This document shows positions 11,003 through 20,013 of a stretch of DNA of 64,000 bases, piece by piece. Numbering within the stretch: position 1 is the first letter of the stretch; every line of letters begins with the position of its first letter. The DNA lies in assembly GCF_000425105.1 (NCBI RefSeq), contig NZ_AULD01000005.1, positions 496,001 to 560,000 of the forward strand, in the 5' to 3' direction. The position numbers and the translations under genes are program-made. The notes below the pieces were generated by a model. The model did not search any database, was not told the DNA's origin, and was given only the letters and a program-made list of their open reading frames with translations. This stretch comes from Agrococcus lahaulensis DSM 17612 (lineage in GTDB: Bacteria > Actinomycetota > Actinomycetes > Actinomycetales > Microbacteriaceae).

Positions 11003-11701
11003 TCAGTCGCGCACGAGCGCGACGAGGTCGTCGCGCGTCTGCCGCATGTGGCTCGCCATCGCGTCGCGCGCGGCGATGGGCACGCCCGAGCGGATCGCGT
11101 CGAGCACCGCCTGGTGCTGCTCGATCGCGTGCGCCCTGATCTCCTCGACCGCGCTCGTCTCGCCGCGCGTCTCGGCGAGCATCGAGGTGAGCGGCCGGAG
11201 CGCCGCGACGAGGATGCGGTTGTCGGCGGCCCGCATGACGACGTCGTGGAACTCGAGGTCGGCCTCGACGAACGCGTCGACGTCGCCCTCGCCGTGGTGC
11301 TCGCGCATGCGGGCGAGCGCCGCCTCGAGCGCCGCGAGGTGCTCGTCGGAGCGGCGCTCCGCCGCGAGCTCCGCGGCGCCGGTCTCGATCATCATGCGCA
11401 CCTCGAGCAGCTCGAGCGACGACTGCCTGCGCTGCCCAGCGCTCCGTGCGTGCCGCACCACGGCATCCATGCCCGTCCACTCCGACACCGGAGCGATGAG
11501 GTGCCGGCTGCCGGGCACCTGCACGATGACGCCCTGCGCCTGCAGCAGGCGCACCGCCTCGCGCATCGTGAGGCGCGAGATGCCGAACTCGACGGCGAGC
11601 TGGCCCTCGGGCGGCAGCTGCTCGCCCGCCGTCAGTCGACCCTCGATGATCGCGTCGAGCAGTCGCTCGACGGCGTCGTGCGTGCGCGATGGGCGGGGCA
11701 T
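11003..11701 (-). CDS. GntR family (FadR subfamily) transcriptional regulator
   Basis: A 232-residue regulator. The N-terminal winged helix-turn-helix covers roughly residues 8-72 (GEQLPPEGQLAVEFGISRLT, then MREAVRLLQAQGVIV). The rest is an all-helical FCD effector domain with the Asp/His pattern AFVEADLEFHDVV and the later SHMRQTR, which usually binds a metal and a carboxylic acid. ATG 11701 is the natural start. A palindrome at 11720-11732 overlaps its promoter region, suggesting autoregulation, and a matching one precedes otnK, so it probably controls the sugar-acid operon and is released by the imported acid or an intermediate. Confidence 0.9.
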   Translation of the reverse strand: MPRPSRTHDAVERLLDAIIEGRLTAGEQLPPEGQLAVEFGISRLTMREAVRLLQAQGVIVQVPGSRHLIAPVSEWTGMDAVVRHARSAGQRRQSSLELLEVRMMIETGAAELAAERRSDEHLAALEAALARMREHHGEGDVDAFVEADLEFHDVVMRAADNRILVAALRPLTSMLAETRGETSAVEEIRAHAIEQHQAVLDAIRSGVPIAARDAMASHMRQTRDDLVALVRD

Positions 11702-11719
11702 GGCTCCTCCTCGAGACCT

Positions 11720-11732
11720 GGTATCTGACACC
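11720..11732 (+). promoter_or_regulatory. Putative autoregulatory operator of the gntR-type gene
   Basis: GGTATCTGACACC, with outer arms GGT and ACC around ATCTGAC, 19 bases upstream of the regulator start. It matches the site at 10951-10963 in core and symmetry. Confidence 0.65.
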
Positions 11733-11772
11733 CTAGCCGCGGATCCGAGCCCGCTCGCCCAGCGCCGCTCGC

Positions 11773-12267
11773 TCAGCCCCAGGTGTCGCGCGGACCGCGG
11801 CCCGGCACCGACCGGCGCCCGCGGTTGAAGCTCGGCAGGTCGGGTCCGATGAAGCGCACCGACTCCAGCCCGCAGTCGGGGAAGCGGGCGAGGATGCGCG
11901 TCGTGGTCTCGGCGCGCAGGATGCGCATCTGCTGCGTCCATGCGGTCGAGGCGCAGCGCACCGTCAGCACGCCGTCCTCGAACGAGATCGGATCCGTGCG
12001 GTCGGCGTTCTCGGCGCCGACGAGCTCGGACCAGTGCGCCATGACGTCGGCGCGAGCGAGCGTCGTCGTCCAGCCGCGATCCTCGGCGAAGCCCCCGAGC
12101 ACGTCGCCGAGCGCGCGCGGGTCGCGGCCCTTCCCGAAGGGCACGGATGCCTCGGGGTCGCGCCGCGAGCGCCGGCGGCCGTCGCGCGTGACCTTCTCCG
12201 GGTCGCCGAACTTGGCCTTGAGGCGCAGCCACACCCGCTCCGGCTCGGTCGGCGCGAGCTCACGCAT
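11773..12267 (-). CDS. dciA: DciA family protein (DUF721), replicative helicase loader candidate
   Basis: A 164-residue protein with a basic, disordered N-terminal half and the C-terminal DUF721/DciA domain (VMAHWSELVGAENADRT, then LTVRCASTAWTQQMRILR). DciA helps load DnaB helicase in bacteria that lack DnaC or DnaI. Its start overlaps recF by eight bases, the usual actinobacterial order dnaA-dnaN-gnd-recF-dciA. What is unusual is what follows: instead of gyrB, a GntR-regulated sugar-acid cassette. Confidence 0.92.
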   Translation of the reverse strand: MRELAPTEPERVWLRLKAKFGDPEKVTRDGRRRSRRDPEASVPFGKGRDPRALGDVLGGFAEDRGWTTTLARADVMAHWSELVGAENADRTDPISFEDGVLTVRCASTAWTQQMRILRAETTTRILARFPDCGLESVRFIGPDLPSFNRGRRSVPGRGPRDTWG

Positions 12268-13351
12268 CCAGCACCTCCCCGCGATCGATGCGGATGCGGT
12301 GGTGGCGGAGCGCGTCGGGCACGTCCTCCTCCACCGCCGCGGTGATGAGCACTTGCTCGAAGCGGCCGGCGGCCTCGGCGAGCCGCTGCCGGCGACCGGC
12401 GTCGAGCTCGGCGAACACGTCGTCGAGGATCATCACCGGGTCGCCGCCCGAGCCGTCGCGCAGCAGCTCGGCGGAGCCGAGCCGGAGCGCGAGCGCGAAC
12501 GACCACGACTCGCCGTGGCTCGCGTAGTGCCGCGCGAGCAGGTCGTTGAGCTGCAGGTCGACGTCGTCGCGGTGCGGGCCGACGAGGCTCACGCCGCGGT
12601 CGAGCTCGTCGCGGCGCCGCTCGGCGAGGATCGCGTGGAACGCCTCCGCCGAGTCGGGCACGTTCGTCGTCAGCCCGATGCGCGCCTCGTGCTCGTCGCC
12701 CGCGACGAGCCGATAGGCCGCGTCGACGTGCGGCGCGAGGTCGGCGACGAGCGCACGGCGCGTGCGCATGACCTCGAGCCCGAGCTCGACGAGCCGACCG
12801 TCCCAGACCTCGAGCGTCGTGAGGTCGTCGGGCCGCAGTCGCGCGGCGCGGGCGCTCTTCAGCAGCGAGTTGCGCTGCTTGAGCACGCGGTCGAGATCGC
12901 TGTGCACGCCCGCGAGGCGAGGTGCGCGCATGACCGAGAGCTCGTCGAAGAACCGGCGCCGGCCACCGGGGTCGCCGCGCACGAGCTGCAGGTCCTCGGG
13001 GCTGAACAGCACCGCCTGGAGGTAGCGCGGGAGGTCGCGGATGCGCACGGACTGGCTGTTCGCCTGCGCGCGGTTGGCGCCGCGGGCGTTGAGCTCGACG
13101 TCGAGCTGGAAGCTGCGCTCGTCGTTCGTGACCGTGCAGCGCACGATCGCGCGCTCCTGCCCCGCGCGGATGAGCGCGAAGTCGTTCGGCACGCGGTGGC
13201 TCGAACCGGTCGCGATCCACACGAGCGACTCGACCATGTTGGTCTTGCCCTGCCCGTTGCGACCCACGAGCAGGTTCGGGCCGCCGACGAGCTCGACGTC
13301 CGCGGCGCGGTAGTTGCGGAAGTCGGTGAGGGCGAGTCGGCTGACCCGCAC
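12260..13351 (-). CDS. recF: DNA replication and repair protein RecF
   Basis: A 363-residue RecF, an SMC-like ATPase that helps load RecA at gaps. Walker A GRNGQGKT is at residues 30-37, the ABC signature-like region is SLVGPHRDDV and Walker B is MILDDVFAELD. The start is GTG at 13351, immediately after the gnd stop codon with no gap. The end overlaps dciA by eight bases. Length is normal for actinobacteria (about 360-400). Confidence 0.97.
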   Translation of the reverse strand: MRVSRLALTDFRNYRAADVELVGGPNLLVGRNGQGKTNMVESLVWIATGSSHRVPNDFALIRAGQERAIVRCTVTNDERSFQLDVELNARGANRAQANSQSVRIRDLPRYLQAVLFSPEDLQLVRGDPGGRRRFFDELSVMRAPRLAGVHSDLDRVLKQRNSLLKSARAARLRPDDLTTLEVWDGRLVELGLEVMRTRRALVADLAPHVDAAYRLVAGDEHEARIGLTTNVPDSAEAFHAILAERRRDELDRGVSLVGPHRDDVDLQLNDLLARHYASHGESWSFALALRLGSAELLRDGSGGDPVMILDDVFAELDAGRRQRLAEAAGRFEQVLITAAVEEDVPDALRHHRIRIDRGEVLDA

Positions 13352-14236
<885 letters not shown>

Positions 14237-14267
14237 GGTGCTCCTCGTCTCAGGGCCGGGATCTCGG

Positions 14268-15410
14268 TCAGCGCAGCAGCAGGTTGGGCTGCAGCAGGTA
14301 CTTGAAGTCGCTCGCCTCGGCGTCGTCGCGCGACGTCTGGCCGCGGATGAGCATGGGGCCCGGCTTGTTCGTGTTCTCGGAGTGCGTGAACGAGACGCGC
14401 ACGAACTCCGAGTGCGTCGCCTGGATGCCGTCGATGAGCAGCTGCGGCTTGATCGAGAGCACGATGTCGTCGCCCTCGAGCACGGCGTCGATGATCTCGG
14501 ACGCCTGCGCCTGCTCGGAGCCGATCGCCTCGAGCTGCACCTGGCCCTCGCTGAAGGTGTAGCGGATCGCGGCCTCAGCATCGAGCACGAGCTGCACTCG
14601 ACGCGTCGCGTCGACGAGCTCCGCGGTGTTCAGCACGGCGTGGTGGTCGACCTGCTCGGGGAACAGGCGCCGCACCGGCGGGTAGTTGCCCTTGATGAGC
14701 AGGCTCGTCACGGTGCGGTCGGCGGTCGAGAAGGCGATCTGCTGCCGCTCCCCCGCCTCGCTCATGGTGATCTCGATGCGCTCGGCGCTGCCGAACGTGC
14801 GACCCACCTCGACGAGCGTGCGCGCCGGCACGAGGGAGGTGAGCGGCTCGGTCACGTCGCCCGCATCCCACGGGATGCTCCGCACCGAGACGCGGTAGCG
14901 GTCGGTCGCGATGAGCGTGAGCGTGTGGTCGCTCGCCTCGAGCTGGACGCCGGTGATGACGGGCGTGACGTCCTCGCGCGACGCGGAGATCGCGACCTGG
15001 CCGATGGCCTCGGCGAACGCCTTGCCCTCGACGACGCCGGTGCGGCCCTCGACGGTCGGCACCGTCGGGTACTCCTCGAGCGGCATCTTCGCGAGCGAGA
15101 ACTGCGCGTTGCCGCAGCGGACGAGCACCTTCGAGCCGTCGTCCTCGACCCGCACCTCGCGCTGGGGCAGCTTCGCCGCGATGTCGCTCAGCAGCCGGCC
15201 CGACACGAGCACGACGCCCTCGCCCTCGACGTCCGCCGCGACGGCGGTGCGTGCCGACGACTCGAAGTCGAAGGAGGAGAAGATCACGCCATCCGCGGTC
15301 GACTCGATGCGCACACCGCTCAGGATCGGCATCGTCGGCCGCTGCGGCAGCAGCTTCACGGCGAACGAGACCGCATCACTGAAGACATCGCGATTGATGA
15401 CGAACTTCAC
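14268..15410 (-). CDS. dnaN: DNA polymerase III sliding clamp, beta subunit
   Basis: A 380-residue beta clamp beginning MKFVINRDVFSDAVSFAVKL and comprising three similar clamp domains. Motifs such as RPTMPILSGVRIE early and KYLLQPNLLLR at the C-terminus fit the family. It forms the ring that tethers DNA polymerase III to DNA. It starts at the edge of the candidate oriC, 630 bases from the dnaA stop, and is 31 bases upstream of gnd. Confidence 0.97.
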   Translation of the reverse strand: MKFVINRDVFSDAVSFAVKLLPQRPTMPILSGVRIESTADGVIFSSFDFESSARTAVAADVEGEGVVLVSGRLLSDIAAKLPQREVRVEDDGSKVLVRCGNAQFSLAKMPLEEYPTVPTVEGRTGVVEGKAFAEAIGQVAISASREDVTPVITGVQLEASDHTLTLIATDRYRVSVRSIPWDAGDVTEPLTSLVPARTLVEVGRTFGSAERIEITMSEAGERQQIAFSTADRTVTSLLIKGNYPPVRRLFPEQVDHHAVLNTAELVDATRRVQLVLDAEAAIRYTFSEGQVQLEAIGSEQAQASEIIDAVLEGDDIVLSIKPQLLIDGIQATHSEFVRVSFTHSENTNKPGPMLIRGQTSRDDAEASDFKYLLQPNLLLR

Positions 15411-15747
15411 CGGGCGTCCTCCTTCTTGGGCGAGCTGCGGCGCTGGGGCACGGCGTCAGCCGCCCGTGCTGGTGCACAGCGCTGTCGATTGTGGCACAGC
15501 CGCGTCGCGGTCGAGCCGTGGCATCCTTCGCCCGCCGACCGGTCATGGTTGGCGACGAGCTGCATCTTCTCTCTAGGAATCCTTGTCATTCATAACCGCT
15601 GTGCAAGCTGGGGATGGATCGTGTCGTTCCGGCTCCGCGCTTGGGAACTACAACGATGGAAGATGTTGAGCCGCTGTTGACGTCCATCCACGGGTCGTGG
15701 AGAGAGTCGGATGCGGTCACGGATGGCGTCCACAGTCTTCGGAGCCG

Positions 15748-15756
15748 TTGTCCACA
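15748..15756 (+). promoter_or_regulatory. DnaA box in candidate oriC
   Basis: TTGTCCACA, the actinobacterial consensus, with two weaker TCCACA sites about 20 bases on either side. Confidence 0.7.
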
Positions 15757-15920
15757 GGCGCGCCGAGCGCATCCACAACCGGATCACATGAAGTACGCGT
15801 TGAGACTTCCTCGTGCTATGGAGGCGCGCGAGCGGGCCCGGATCGCAGAGTGCCGGGACTCGGCGGATCGCGCTCGTCCGAAGCGCGGAGTGCCGGCACT
15901 CTGTGAGTGGGCGCGCCGCA

Positions 15921-15986
15921 GCCGCTACCGACGGCCGGGACGGCCGTCTCGCGACTCGGCCGCTACCGACGGCCGGGACGGCCGTC
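15921..15986. repeat. 28-bp direct repeat, two units
   Basis: An identical 28-base unit occurs at 15921-15948 and 15959-15986 (period 38). Each unit contains the self-complementary GACGGCCGGGACGGCCGTC, so each could form a hairpin. The second unit is the left half of element B copy 1. Confidence 0.9.
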
Positions 15987-16021
15987 GGCGCGCGGGCGCG
16001 CCGAGGCCAGAAATGGCCTCG
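15959..16021. repeat. Two-hairpin dispersed element B, copy 1 (downstream of dnaA)
   Basis: A first hairpin GACGGCC-GGGA-CGGCCGTC (imperfect loop) is followed by a second, GAGGCCA-GAAA-TGGCCTC, 19 bases from the dnaA stop. The same arrangement occurs at 60518-60584 next to the nadE stop, with compensating changes in both stems. It may serve as the dnaA terminator; there is no U-run. Confidence 0.8.
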
Positions 16022-16040
16022 GCTCTCAGCGCCCGCGCGC

Positions 16041-17450
16041 CTACGCGCCTGCGCGTTGGCGGATGCGGGAGGTGAGCTCCGTCACCTGCGTGTAGACCGA
16101 GCGGCGCTCCTGCATGAGCTTCTCGATCTTCTTGTTCGCGTACATCACGGTCGTGTGGTCGCGATTGCCGAACAGCTGCCCGATCTTCGGCAGCGACATG
16201 CTCGTCATCTCGCGGCACAGGTACATCGCGATCTGCCTCGCGAGCGCGATCGTCTGCGAGCGCGACGAGCCGTGCAGGTCCTCGACGGTGAGCCGGAAGT
16301 ACGCGGCGGTGTGGCTGATGATGTCGCTCGGCGACACCACGGCCTCCTCGTCGAAGCTGAAGAGGTCCTTGAGCACCGTCTGGGCGAGCTCCATCGTCAC
16401 CGGCAGCCGGTTGAGGCTCGCGAACGCCGTGACGCGGATGAGCGTGCCCTCGAGCTCGCGGATGTTCGACTGCACCTTGTCGGCGATGACCGAGAGCACC
16501 TCGGCCGGGATCTCGATCCGCTCGGCCTCGGCCTTCTTGCGCAGGATTGCGATGCGCGTCTCGACGTCCGGGACGGTCACGTCGGTGATGAGACCCCACT
16601 CGAAGCGGCTCACCATGCGCTCCTCGAAGCCCTGCAGGTGCTTGGGCGCGACGTCGGAGGTGATCACGACCTGCTTGTTGTGGTCGTGCAGCGTGTTGAA
16701 GGTGTGGAAGAACGCCTCCTGCGTCGACTCCTTGCCCTTCAGGAACTGGATGTCGTCGATCAGCAGGACGTCGACCTCGCGATAGCGCTGCTGGAACGAC
16801 TGGTTGAGGTTGTTCGCGATCGAGTTGATGAAGTCGTTCGTGAACTCCTCGCTCGAGACGTACCGCACGCGGATGCCCGGGTACATGCCCTCGGCGTAGT
16901 GACCGATCGCGTGCAGCAGGTGCGTCTTGCCGAGGCCGGAGTCGCCGTAGATGAAGAGCGGGTTGTACGCCTTCGCCGGCGTCTCGGCGACCGCGAGCGC
17001 GGCAGCGTGCGCGAAGCGGTTCGAGCCGCCGATGACGAAGTTGTCGAAGGTGTACTTCGGGTTCAGGCGCGAGTCGACGCGCCGGGACGGGAGGTCGGCC
17101 GGATCGCGCTCGTAGCTCTGGACGGGCGTCACGACCGGGTCGGCGGCGGGGTCGTCGACGACGTCCGGCAGCGGCTCCTCGTCGTCGAGCTGGGGGTTCA
17201 CCACGATCTTGAACGACGCGATGTCCACAGCGTTCTCCACAAGCCCCTCGACGATCGGCACGCGCAGGCGCTGCTCGAGCATGTCGCGCGTCAGGTCGTT
17301 CGGGACCTCGAGGTAGAGCACGCCGCCGAGCACGCCCTGCGGCTCGACGAGGTCCAGGAATCCGCGCAACGACGGGGGAATCCGGGGGTCGCCCGCGAGG
17401 GTCGCCAGCACCGCCGACCAGAGTCGTCCGGTTCTGTCGTCCGGGGCCAT
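16041..17450 (-). CDS. dnaA: Chromosomal replication initiator protein DnaA
   Basis: A 469-residue DnaA. The N-terminal helicase-interaction domain (1-90) is followed by an acidic linker (about 85-120), the AAA+ ATPase domain with Walker A GDSGLGKT at 169-176 and Walker [10 protein letters not shown], and domain IV with the DnaA signature region [19 protein letters not shown]. It binds DnaA boxes and opens oriC. ATG 17450 is chosen; longer frames upstream cross the promoter region. On the minus strand a GATAAT -10 at 17503-17508 overlaps a perfect DnaA box, which suggests autoregulation. Confidence 0.98.
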   Translation of the reverse strand: MAPDDRTGRLWSAVLATLAGDPRIPPSLRGFLDLVEPQGVLGGVLYLEVPNDLTRDMLEQRLRVPIVEGLVENAVDIASFKIVVNPQLDDEEPLPDVVDDPAADPVVTPVQSYERDPADLPSRRVDSRLNPKYTFDNFVIGGSNRFAHAAALAVAETPAKAYNPLFIYGDSGLGKTHLLHAIGHYAEGMYPGIRVRYVSSEEFTNDFINSIANNLNQSFQQRYREVDVLLIDDIQFLKGKESTQEAFFHTFNTLHDHNKQVVITSDVAPKHLQGFEERMVSRFEWGLITDVTVPDVETRIAILRKKAEAERIEIPAEVLSVIADKVQSNIRELEGTLIRVTAFASLNRLPVTMELAQTVLKDLFSFDEEAVVSPSDIISHTAAYFRLTVEDLHGSSRSQTIALARQIAMYLCREMTSMSLPKIGQLFGNRDHTTVMYANKKIEKLMQERRSVYTQVTELTSRIRQRAGA

Positions 17451-17502
17451 CGGTATGCGGTTCCTCTGCGATGCGGGGTGGTGGGGGATGCGTCTCCACA
17501 CC

Positions 17503-17521
17503 ATTATCCACAGGTCCTGTG
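17503..17521 (-). promoter_or_regulatory. dnaA -10 element overlapping a DnaA box and a palindrome
   Basis: On the plus strand TTATCCACA (17504-17512) is a perfect DnaA box. Its complement contains GATAAT, a good -10 hexamer for dnaA about 50 bases upstream of the start. The box runs into the palindrome CACAGGTCCTGTG (17509-17521). No clear -35 is seen. Confidence 0.6.
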
Positions 17522-17657
17522 CATGAGGGGTCCGCTCGCTGCGGTGCTCCCCGGGCACCTGCCGCGGCGCGGATTCCAAGAGTCTGCACGCATAGCGCAC
17601 GGCGTGCAAGTCCCGCTGCCTTGGCCCCGGCGTGGCGCTGAGCCGGGGTCGTCCTCG

Positions 17658-17686
17658 TTGACCGCCGGCGGTCTCTCGCGTATGGT
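17658..17686 (+). promoter_or_regulatory. Promoter of rpmH-rnpA
   Basis: TTGACC (17658-17663), a 17-base spacer and TATGGT (17681-17686) form a strong housekeeping-type promoter about 100 bases upstream of rpmH. Confidence 0.75.
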
Positions 17687-17786
17687 TGTCAGGTTGCCGC
17701 ATCCGTCGTGCGGCGCGTCGTCGAGCCTGGCAGCTCGGCCACCTCGATCTTGCGGCGCGATCGCGCCGGACCACGGGAGATTCACC

Positions 17787-17924
17787 ATGAGCAAGCGCAC
17801 GTTCCAGCCGAACAACCGCCGCCGCGCCAAGAAGCACGGCTTCCGCCTCCGCATGCGCACCCGCGCGGGCCGCGCCATCCTGGCCGCGCGTCGTCGCAAG
17901 GGCCGCACCGAGCTCTCGGCGTAG
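17787..17924 (+). CDS. rpmH: 50S ribosomal protein L34
   Basis: A 45-residue, very basic protein, [20 protein letters not shown] onward, ending GRTELSA: a complete L34. It is divergent from dnaA, as in nearly all bacteria, and is followed by rnpA after ten bases. A strong promoter lies at 17658-17686. Confidence 0.98.
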   Translation: MSKRTFQPNNRRRAKKHGFRLRMRTRAGRAILAARRRKGRTELSA

Positions 17925-17934
17925 ATCGCCCGAG

Positions 17935-18261
17935 GTGCTCGCGAAGGCGAACCGGATCGTGCGCGGCGACGACTTCCGTCGCATCGTTCGCACCGGTCGC
18001 CGTGCGGGCGGAGCTGTCGCGGTGGTGCACCGCGCGAGACCCGAAGCGGCAGTCGCCCGCTTCGGGTTCATCGTGTCGAAGCAGGTCGGGAACGCTGTGG
18101 TGCGCAACCGCGTCAAGCGACGCTTGAGCGAGATCGTGCGCGCGGAGCTCGACGCGATCGAGCCCGCCGACATCGTCATCCGCGCACTGCCCGCGGCGGG
18201 CAGGGCCGACTTCGCTACACTGAGGGCCGGCATCGTGCCGCTGCTGGAGCGACGGTCATGA
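17935..18261 (+). CDS. rnpA: Ribonuclease P protein component
   Basis: A 108-residue basic protein with the RnpA signature VVRNRVKRRLSEIVR (about residues 57-71) and GFIVSKQVGNA before it. It assists RNase P RNA in tRNA 5' maturation. The start is GTG at 17935, which gives the expected N-terminus MLAKANRIVRGDDFR. Its end overlaps yidD by four bases (ATGA). Confidence 0.96.
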   Translation: MLAKANRIVRGDDFRRIVRTGRRAGGAVAVVHRARPEAAVARFGFIVSKQVGNAVVRNRVKRRLSEIVRAELDAIEPADIVIRALPAAGRADFATLRAGIVPLLERRS

Positions 18262-18560
18262 GTCAGAGCCTTAAGAGGCTGGGACTGCTCCCCCGCAACA
18301 TCTGCGTCGCGATCCTCGTCGCCTACCGCGCGGTGATCTCACCGCTGTACGGCGACGTGTGCCGCTACTACCCCAGCTGCTCCGCCTACACCCTGCAGGC
18401 GATCCAGCAGCACGGGGTCGTGCGCGGCATCTGGTTGGGCGCCAGGCGCATCCTCCGCTGCCACCCGTGGGCGGCCGGCGGCGTCGACGACATCCCTGAG
18501 CCGCGCGAGCGGCTCGCAACGAACAGAGCGGGGTTCGTCCTCGCTCGCAAGGAGCAGTGA
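18258..18560 (+). CDS. yidD: Membrane protein insertion efficiency factor YidD
   Basis: A 100-residue protein with the YidD core YRAVISPLYGDVCRYYPSCS and the later motif RILRCHPW, including the conserved cysteines. It supports YidC-dependent membrane insertion at the cytoplasmic face. It is coupled to rnpA by overlap and lies four bases before yidC. The C-terminus beyond the CHPW motif is a typical variable tail. Confidence 0.95.
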   Translation: MSQSLKRLGLLPRNICVAILVAYRAVISPLYGDVCRYYPSCSAYTLQAIQQHGVVRGIWLGARRILRCHPWAAGGVDDIPEPRERLATNRAGFVLARKEQ

Positions 18561-18564
18561 CAGC

Positions 18565-19527
18565 TTGGACATCTTCGCCCTGCTGATGTGGCCCATCAAG
18601 TGGGTCATCGAGGCCATCCTCGTCGGATTCCACTGGATCGTCACCGCGCTCGGCGGCGACCCCGGCTCCGGCCTCACGTGGGTGCTCTCGATCGTCGGCC
18701 TCGTGCTCGTGATCCGCAGCGCCATGATCCCGCTCACCGTGCGGCAGATCGTCTCCTCGCGGAAGTCGCTCGAGATCCAGCCCGAGATCCAGCGCATCCA
18801 GAAGAAGTACCGCGGCAAGAAGGACCAGTTCTCGCGCGAGGCGATGCAGCGCGAGACGATGGAGGCGTACCGCAAGGCCGGGACGAACCCCTTCGCGTCG
18901 TGCCTCCCGCTCCTCATCCAGATGCCGATCTTCCTCGGCCTCGTGCAGGTGCTCACCGACGCCAACAACCAGAAGGCGGGCGTCGGTCTCCTGACGCAGG
19001 AGCTCGCGGTCCTCTTCAGCGAGTCGACGCTCTTCGGCGTCGTGCCGCTGCACATGACGATGGCGGCGGGCTTCGAGCAGGGCAGCGTGCCGGTGATCGT
19101 CACCGCGATCGCGCTCACGCTCATCATGTGCGCGACGCAGTTCTACACACAGCTGCAGATCATGACGAAGAACCAGACGCCGGCGATGAAGGAGTCGCCG
19201 ATGTACAAGCAGCAGCGGATCCTGCTGTACATCATCCCGGTGTTCCTGCTCATCTCGGCCTGGCTCTTCCCGCTCGGCACGATGTTCTACTGGCTCGTGT
19301 CGAACGTCTACACGCTCGTGCAGCAGCTCATCATCATCAGCAAGCTGCCGACGCCCGGCTCCGAGGCGGCGCTCGCTCGCGAGGCGCGCATGGCGCGCAA
19401 GCGCCAGCGCATGGGCCTCCCCCCGGTCGACGCTGAGGAGGCCGAGACGGCTGCCGAGATCGAGCTCCGCACGCAGCGGCAGCAGCCGCGCAGCAAGAAG
19501 CCGAAGTCCAAGCGAGAGGGCAGCTGA
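18565..19527 (+). CDS. yidC: YidC/Oxa1 family membrane protein insertase
   Basis: A 320-residue insertase. It has an N-terminal membrane segment (LLMWPIKWVIEAILVGF), the conserved arginine region VIRSAMIPLTVRQ, the coiled cytoplasmic loop KKYRGKKDQFSREAMQRE and several further helices, ending in a basic ribosome-binding tail. It inserts proteins into the plasma membrane. The start is TTG at 18565, which gives the natural beginning MDIFALLMWP; no ATG is nearby. Its TGA overlaps the jag ATG by one base. Confidence 0.96.
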   Translation: MDIFALLMWPIKWVIEAILVGFHWIVTALGGDPGSGLTWVLSIVGLVLVIRSAMIPLTVRQIVSSRKSLEIQPEIQRIQKKYRGKKDQFSREAMQRETMEAYRKAGTNPFASCLPLLIQMPIFLGLVQVLTDANNQKAGVGLLTQELAVLFSESTLFGVVPLHMTMAAGFEQGSVPVIVTAIALTLIMCATQFYTQLQIMTKNQTPAMKESPMYKQQRILLYIIPVFLLISAWLFPLGTMFYWLVSNVYTLVQQLIIISKLPTPGSEAALAREARMARKRQRMGLPPVDAEEAETAAEIELRTQRQQPRSKKPKSKREGS

Positions 19528-20009
19528 TGACCGAGGAGCAGCCGATGACCGGCGCCGCCGAGGCGATCGACGAGGGCGAGATCGCCGCCGACTACATCGA
19601 GGGCCTGCTCGACATCGCCGATCTCGACGGCGACATCGAGATCGAGCAGACGGATGCGCGCCTGACGATCAAGGTGGGCGAGGCCGGGGACGACCTCGGC
19701 GGACTCGCCGAGCCGACGGCCGTCGCCGCGCTGCAGGATCTCACGCGCCTCGCGGTGCAGCAGCAGTCGGGCGAGTTCTCGCGACTCGTGCTGGACGTCG
19801 CCGGTTCGCGCGACGCGAGGGCGCAGGCTCTGCAATCGGTCGTCGATGAGGCGGCGGCCGCCATCGCCGGCGGGGCGCCGCGCGTCGCGCTCGACCCGAT
19901 GTCGTCGTACGAGCGGAAGCTCGTCCACGACCTCGTGCGTCAGCACGGCCTCGAGAGCGAGTCCGAGGGCGAGGGCGCTCAGCGGCACATCGTGATCCTC
20001 CCTGCGTGA
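19527..20009 (+). CDS. jag: R3H domain RNA-binding protein (Jag/KhpB)
   Basis: A 160-residue protein with an N-terminal acidic stretch, a central KH-like domain and a C-terminal R3H domain (MSSYERKLVHDLVRQHG). Jag/KhpB proteins bind RNA and affect cell division and envelope synthesis; the gene follows yidC in most Gram-positive bacteria. Compared with Firmicute Jag it lacks the N-terminal Jag-N domain, which is normal for actinobacteria. It is translationally coupled to yidC and five bases upstream of rsmG. Confidence 0.92.
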   Translation: MTEEQPMTGAAEAIDEGEIAADYIEGLLDIADLDGDIEIEQTDARLTIKVGEAGDDLGGLAEPTAVAALQDLTRLAVQQQSGEFSRLVLDVAGSRDARAQALQSVVDEAAAAIAGGAPRVALDPMSSYERKLVHDLVRQHGLESESEGEGAQRHIVILPA

Positions 20010-20013
20010 CCCC

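Larger units (their letters stand above)
15411..16040. other. dnaA-dnaN intergenic region, candidate oriC
   Basis: This 630-bp gene-free gap is where actinobacterial oriC normally lies. It has one exact DnaA box (TTGTCCACA, 15748-15756) flanked by two weaker TCCACA sites (GCGTCCACA near 15727, GCATCCACA near 15769), and a relatively A+T-rich stretch around 15560-15680 that could unwind. The end nearest dnaA is occupied by a tandem repeat and hairpins (15921-16021). Genes on the left read left and genes from rpmH on read right, so strand bias supports an origin in the 15.4-17.8 kb interval. The box count seems low for an actinobacterial origin. Confidence 0.65.
17451..17786. other. dnaA-rpmH divergent intergenic region
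   Basis: A 336-bp gap between divergent dnaA and rpmH. It holds the dnaA promoter with an embedded DnaA box near 17503-17521, a weaker box (GTCTCCACA near 17492), and the rpmH promoter at 17658-17686 with about 100 bases of leader. The centre (17530-17650) shows nothing I recognise. Confidence 0.8.

Noticed and set aside
15921..15986. CRISPR-like direct repeats
   Set aside because: Only two units with a 10-base spacer, each a hairpin, and no cas genes.
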